NCBI GenBank assembly: GCA_030597345.1
Contig: JAUVSA010000056.1
Span: forward strand, 1 to 9,879
Origin: Bacillota bacterium
Lineage (GTDB): Bacteria; Armatimonadota; Hebobacteria; Hebobacterales; Hebobacteraceae
DNA: 9,879 nt
Direction: 5' to 3'
In this document: positions 6,821-9,879 of the stretch, piece after piece
Layout: each line of letters starts with the position of its first letter
Position numbering within the stretch: position 1 is the first letter of the stretch
The notes under the pieces: model-generated
The model's input: only the letters and a program-made list of their open reading frames with translations
Told to the model about the DNA's origin: nothing
Database searches by the model: none
Program-made: the position numbers and the translations under genes

Positions 6821-6838
6821 CGCGCTGAGAGCAGCGCG
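6821..6838 (+). repeat. Strong hairpin CGCGCTG-AGAG-CAGCGCG
   Basis: A perfect 7-bp stem closes a 4-nt AGAG loop. It lies 37 nt before the plus-strand terminator hairpin, consistent with a folded leader or small RNA. Confidence 0.5.
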
Positions 6839-6874
6839 GAGAAAGAGCGCCTCGCCGCAGAGAGCCCTCTCGGT

Positions 6875-6902
6875 CCGGGGTCTTGGTGCCCCGGTCTCTT
6901 TT
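6875..6902 (+). terminator. Rho-independent terminator upstream of the HlyD gene
   Basis: CCGGGG (6875-6880) and CCCCGG (6889-6894) form a perfect 6-bp GC stem around an 8-nt loop, followed directly by TCTCTTTT (6895-6902). No plus-strand gene precedes it, and the HlyD start codon is 42 nt downstream. It could be a transcription attenuator in the leader, or the end of a small plus-strand RNA. Confidence 0.6.
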
Positions 6903-6944
6903 CGCGTGGAGGGCAAGAGGTAGCGATTGGGTAGGTAGCAGCCA

Positions 6945-8231
6945 ATGTCAACAGGCACGCGGCCGGCGTCGACCCGCCGGCCGGGAAGTCAGAATCAGAG
7001 GCCATCTCGGAAGCGACCGTGGTGGCACTATTTGATCGTGAGCACCATCGTCCTGGCGCTCGGCGGAATCGCGTGGGGCGGGTACGCCACCTGGTTTGCG
7101 CTCGCTCACGTGCGGACCGTGAAGGCGCGAGTGACCGGTCTCGTCGTCAACGTGGCGGCGAAAGACGACACGCGGGTGCAGAAGGTGCTGGTGCGCACTG
7201 GAGACGAGGTCGCCGAGGGGCAGGTGGTAGTCCTGCTGGATAGGGCGGGCCTGGAGGCCAACCTCGAGGAGGCGCAGGCCCAGGTAGCGGCTCAGCAAAG
7301 CGCGCTGCTGCGGGCCGAGAAGGAGCTGGAGATCACCATTCGCCAGACGGCTGCCACGATGCAGGAGGCGGAGGCTCAGCTGGCGGCGGCGCGGGCGCGG
7401 CTGGCCCAAGCCGAAGCTGAGAAGGAACTGCGCACCCGTCAGCAGCCGGACGAAGTGCGGCATGCCGAGGCCGATCTTGCCTCCGCCAACTCGGAGCTTG
7501 ACGCCGCCGCGGCCACCCTGCGGCGGATGGAGACGCTGCACGATCAGGGGGCAGTGTCGCAGCGCGGACTAGACACAGCTCGCACCGACTACCAGGTTGC
7601 CGAGGCCGCGGTGGCGGCGGCAGATGCCGCGCTGGCGGTCGCCAAAGCGAGAGACTACGAGGGGACGATTCGGTCGCAACAGGTGGCTACTCGTGCCGCC
7701 GAGGAGCAGCGGGCCATCGCCGGGCTCGAGTCGGCCCACGCGACGGGGCGGATGATCGCGTTGCTGGAGCAGGAGGTCCTGTCCAAGCACGCGGCGGTGA
7801 GCGCGGCTGAGGCGGGAGTCGGGGCGGCCGAGGCGAGGCTCTCCGACGCCGTCCTGCGAAGTCCCATAAGCGGTGTGGTGGTGCGGGGTCCGGGCTACTC
7901 GATCAAGGACGGGGAAGTGGTCGTGAAGGGCATGCCGATCGTCACCGTCGTCTCAACCGAGGTTCCGCTGTGGCTCAGTGCGTCGGTCTCCGAGCTATAC
8001 GTCGATCGGATACGGGCGGGGCAGCCTGCGCTGATCCGGATCGATGCCTTCCGCCGGCGCTGGTTTCACGGCGAAGTGGAGAAGGTGGGCCGGGCGACGG
8101 AGTTCGCCAGCGAGCAGAGCAGCCCCTGGATGATTCAGGAAGTGCCCCTCAAGCTGACTTTCGATCCGCAGGGGATGGACGTAAGACACGGTATGACGTG
8201 CCGGGTGTGGATCGACTACCGGAAGCGCTGA
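6945..8231 (+). CDS. HlyD/EmrA-family membrane fusion (periplasmic adaptor) protein
   Basis: 428 residues. A basic, proline- and serine-rich cytoplasmic N-terminus (1-26) precedes one membrane anchor (about 29-54, LIVSTIVLALGGIAWGGYATWF). The first half of the biotinyl-lipoyl-like domain follows (about 63-102, VQKVLVRTGDEVAEGQVVVLLDRAGL), then a long Ala/Glu-rich coiled-coil hairpin (about 103-303). The returning half-motif VLRSPISGVVVRGPGYSIKDGEVV is at about 303-326, and a beta-barrel domain runs to the C-terminus. Such proteins link an inner-membrane transporter (ABC, MFS or RND) to an outer-membrane channel for efflux or secretion. The hairpin of about 200 residues is long, as in EmrA-like adaptors. 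The ATG at 6945 is preceded by a modest GGTAGG site. No transporter lies next to it on the same strand; the ABC exporter is on the opposite strand and convergent, so partnership is only a guess. Confidence 0.9.
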   Translation: MSTGTRPASTRRPGSQNQRPSRKRPWWHYLIVSTIVLALGGIAWGGYATWFALAHVRTVKARVTGLVVNVAAKDDTRVQKVLVRTGDEVAEGQVVVLLDRAGLEANLEEAQAQVAAQQSALLRAEKELEITIRQTAATMQEAEAQLAAARARLAQAEAEKELRTRQQPDEVRHAEADLASANSELDAAAATLRRMETLHDQGAVSQRGLDTARTDYQVAEAAVAAADAALAVAKARDYEGTIRSQQVATRAAEEQRAIAGLESAHATGRMIALLEQEVLSKHAAVSAAEAGVGAAEARLSDAVLRSPISGVVVRGPGYSIKDGEVVVKGMPIVTVVSTEVPLWLSASVSELYVDRIRAGQPALIRIDAFRRRWFHGEVEKVGRATEFASEQSSPWMIQEVPLKLTFDPQGMDVRHGMTCRVWIDYRKR

Positions 8232-8233
8232 GG

Positions 8234-8273
8234 GACCCTCGGCCGCTCTCACTGACCCTCGGCCGCTCTCACT
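8234..8273. repeat. Perfect 20-bp tandem duplication
   Basis: The unit GACCCTCGGCCGCTCTCACT occurs twice head-to-tail (8234-8253 and 8254-8273), 2 bp after the HlyD stop codon. The perfect identity points to a recent slippage duplication or an unstable short repeat. It occupies most of the gap between the two convergent genes. Confidence 0.9.
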
Positions 8274-8282
8274 GGGAAGCGG

Positions 8283-8294
8283 GCCGGGCCCGGC
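8283..8294. terminator. 12-bp GC palindrome between convergent genes
   Basis: GCCGGGCCCGGC is fully self-complementary and lies 4 nt past the DUF1854 stop codon and 51 nt past the HlyD stop codon. It could act as a bidirectional stop or RNA-stabilising hairpin, but neither side has a T-run, so intrinsic termination is doubtful. Confidence 0.3.
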
Positions 8295-8298
8295 AGGT

Positions 8299-8877
8299 CT
8301 ATATCTCGCCGTCGATCAGCCTCCGGCTCCCGTCGTCCAGAGCGGTGAGATCCTCGACCTCGAAGCGATTGCCGTCGGCGTCCTGGAGAAGCACACGCGT
8401 GCCCCCCAGCACGCGCACGTCCTCCCGATCCCGCACGTCGAAGACCCGATAGCCGCGGTCGGTCTCCACCTCCCAGCGGGCCGCCCCGTGCGAGTCCTCG
8501 CTGTCATAGACATACGTGATCTTGGGCACGAAGTAAGTGCGACCGATCTCCTCCTCGAGCGTCCGCCGGCTCTCGGGGTCCAGGCCGTCGGGATTCTCCA
8601 GCAGCAGGACCTCCTTGTCGTCGTGGTCGAGGAAGCTGACAAGGTCGGCGGCGCCAGAGATGGGGAACGCGCGCGCGGGCTTGACGTCGACGTGCTCGGT
8701 CTCCCCCTCTACTTGCACGTGCAGCCGACGGAATCTGTCCTGCCAGACACGCACGCGCTCGGGCCCGACTATTTCGAGTCGGCCTACTTCTGCTTCCCAG
8801 CTCGCGTCGGCAGGCGCCTCCGTCTGATTGTCCTTGGGTTCTTTCACTAGAGGGACTTGCGCGGCTCCCACTACCAC
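8299..8877 (-). CDS. DUF1854 family protein, partner of the adjacent ABC exporter
   Basis: 192 residues, no signal or membrane segment, so probably cytoplasmic. After a variable N-terminus (1-30), the part from about 78 onward shows features I associate with DUF1854: a hydrophobic strand and acidic turn (KEVLLLENPDGL), RRTLEEEIGRTYFVPKI at 104-120, WEVETDRGYRVFDVRD at 135-150, then a D-G-x-RFEV strand and the terminal LTALDDGSRRLI (178-189). DUF1854 proteins are known as companions of ABC exporters, for example in cyanophycin-linked clusters of proteobacteria; their biochemical role is not established. The first codon is GTG at 8877, inside the end of the ABC gene (7-nt overlap), which implies translational coupling in one operon. 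A GTG two codons later (8871) is an alternative. No strong ribosome site is seen for either. Confidence 0.85.
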   Translation of the reverse strand: MVVGAAQVPLVKEPKDNQTEAPADASWEAEVGRLEIVGPERVRVWQDRFRRLHVQVEGETEHVDVKPARAFPISGAADLVSFLDHDDKEVLLLENPDGLDPESRRTLEEEIGRTYFVPKITYVYDSEDSHGAARWEVETDRGYRVFDVRDREDVRVLGGTRVLLQDADGNRFEVEDLTALDDGSRRLIDGEI

Positions 8878-9879
8878 GCCCGCACTTTGGACAGCTCGGC
8901 CTGGAGCTTGCAGAGCCGACTGTACAGCCTACCACCATCGAGCAGCTCATTGTGGGTGCCCATCTCAGCGATGCGGCCGTGCTCCATGACGATGATATTG
9001 CTTGCCTTGCGCAGGGTCGAAAGCCGATGGGCGATGGCGAATGTGGTCCTATTCGTGACCAGCCGGTCCAGCGCCTGCTGGATCAGCATCTCCGTTTCCG
9101 TGTCCACCGACGAGGTGGCCTCGTCCAGGATCAGGATGCGCGGGTTCATGAGGATCGCCCGGGCGATGGAGACCCGCTGGCGCTCCCCCCCGGAGAGAAG
9201 CTGGCCGCGCTCGCCAACTATGGTGTCATATCCGTGGGGCAGGTTAACGATGAAGTCGTGGGCATTGGCCGCCTTCGCCGCGGCGATGATCTCCGTGGCG
9301 TTGGCCTTCGGGACCCCATAGCCGATGTTGTCCGAGATCGTGCCGTGGAAGAGAAACGGCTCCTGGAGCACTACGCCTATCTGCTGGCGGAGGAAGTGCA
9401 GAGCCAGATCGCGCACGTCGTGGCCGTCCAGGAAGATCTGGCCCTCGTCCACATCATAGAAACGGCTCAGCAGGTGCACCAGAGTGCTCTTGCCGGCGCC
9501 GCTGGGCCCGACCAGGCCTATTACCTCGCCAGGTTCGGCGACGAAGTTGATATCAGATAGCACGGGTTTTCCCGGCTCGTAGCTGAAGGTGACGTCGCGA
9601 AACTCCACCCGCCCCTTCACCTCGGGCAGCTTGAGGGATCCATCTGCGTCCAGGATCTCTGGGGCCGTGTCCAGCACCTCGAAAACGCGCTCGGCCGAGG
9701 TCAGCGCGCGCTGACTCCTGTGATTCATCTCGCCCAGCCTTTGCACCGGCCAGTAGCACTGCCACCTGAGCTGCATGACCATGACGAGCACGCCCAGCGT
9801 CATGTAGCCTTGCATGACCTGGAGACTTCCGTAGCCGAAAACGATGAGAGAACCCGCGGCGGTCGTCAGACCGAACAGC
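8871..9879 (-). CDS. ABC exporter, half-transporter (membrane domain fused to ATPase); N-terminus beyond right edge
   Basis: The open frame continues to the last base of the window, so the ATG at 9815 is internal and 335 residues are visible. Residues 1-45 contain the last membrane helices (SLIVFGYGSLQVMQGYMTLG, then a WQCYWPV segment). Then come the linker SAERVFEVLDTAPEI and a complete nucleotide-binding domain: Walker A GPSGAGKST (124-132), Q-loop Gln172 in VLQEPFLF, signature LSGGERQR (228-235, with Glu where Gln is commoner), Walker B ILILDEAT (248-255) and His284 in IAHRLST. This is the MsbA/LmrA-like type I exporter layout (~590 residues expected, so about 40 percent is missing). The substrate is unknown. 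The DUF1854 gene overlaps its 3' end, so the pair, and probably more genes past the edge, form one operon. Confidence 0.93.
   Translation of the reverse strand, partial: LFGLTTAAGSLIVFGYGSLQVMQGYMTLGVLVMVMQLRWQCYWPVQRLGEMNHRSQRALTSAERVFEVLDTAPEILDADGSLKLPEVKGRVEFRDVTFSYEPGKPVLSDINFVAEPGEVIGLVGPSGAGKSTLVHLLSRFYDVDEGQIFLDGHDVRDLALHFLRQQIGVVLQEPFLFHGTISDNIGYGVPKANATEIIAAAKAANAHDFIVNLPHGYDTIVGERGQLLSGGERQRVSIARAILMNPRILILDEATSSVDTETEMLIQQALDRLVTNRTTFAIAHRLSTLRKASNIIVMEHGRIAEMGTHNELLDGGRLYSRLCKLQAELSKVRAW

Larger units (their letters stand above)
6685..6944. other. 260-bp divergent region with leader-like RNA structures
   Basis: This region lies between the minus-strand exported-protein gene and the plus-strand HlyD gene. 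No gene is supported here. It holds a direct repeat (6754-6775), a strong hairpin (6821-6838) and a rho-independent terminator (6875-6902) read on the plus strand. Clear promoter boxes are not visible for either direction. Its plus-strand part may be a long 5' leader of the HlyD gene or a separate small RNA. Confidence 0.5.

Noticed and set aside
5905..6828. A 307-residue plus-strand open frame opposite the exported-protein gene
   Set aside because: Arg/His/Pro-rich, no ribosome site, and it spans the divergent regulatory region; the minus-strand frame has a signal peptide and duplicated domains.
6926..6944. GGGTAGGTAGC before the HlyD start, resembling part of a c-di-GMP (GEMM) riboswitch
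   Set aside because: The rest of the GEMM core, including its GNRA-type loop and the paired conserved blocks, is not present upstream; it probably serves only as the ribosome site region.
8228..8298. Tandem duplication considered as a CRISPR array or attachment site
   Set aside because: Only two copies with no spacer between them, and no integrase or cas gene in the window.
9813..9815. ATG as the start of the ABC transporter
   Set aside because: The frame stays open for another 21 codons to the window end and encodes membrane-helix sequence, so the gene begins outside the window.

Overview
The window is GC-rich bacterial DNA, densely coding, with strong Shine-Dalgarno sites in front of some genes. 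A membrane-fusion (HlyD-type) protein and a protein with a signal-peptide-like N-terminus suggest a Gram-negative type of envelope. The mix of a divergent URO-D-like protein, an IolE-like sugar phosphate isomerase/epimerase and a Lon-like protease would fit an uncultured environmental lineage such as Armatimonadota or Planctomycetota. That is a low-confidence inference from gene content, because no rRNA or marker gene is present.

Left part (1-2387): a uroporphyrinogen-decarboxylase-like protein runs off the left edge on the minus strand. Upstream of it lies a 441-bp non-coding stretch rich in inverted repeats, then a TIM-barrel sugar phosphate isomerase/epimerase, also on the minus strand. 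A 343-bp divergent regulatory region separates that gene from the next. Centre-left (2388-4844): one large plus-strand gene encodes a soluble Lon-like ATP-dependent protease (AAA_32 type) with an intact Ser-Lys dyad.

Centre (4896-6684): a minus-strand two-gene operon encodes an exported protein made of two similar NTF2-like halves and, one nucleotide downstream, a radical SAM enzyme with a shortened SPASM-like C-terminus. A 260-bp divergent region (6685-6944) follows. It holds a 13-bp-period direct repeat, a strong hairpin, and a rho-independent terminator that lies upstream of the next plus-strand gene rather than after a gene.

Right part (6945-9879): an HlyD/EmrA-like membrane-fusion protein on the plus strand converges on a minus-strand pair, a DUF1854 protein whose start overlaps the end of an ABC exporter (ATPase complete, membrane domain cut by the right edge). 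A perfect 20-bp tandem duplication and a 12-bp palindrome fill the 67-bp gap between them. Together these genes suggest a transport locus that continues past the right edge. No CRISPR array, tRNA, rRNA, transposase or integrase was seen.
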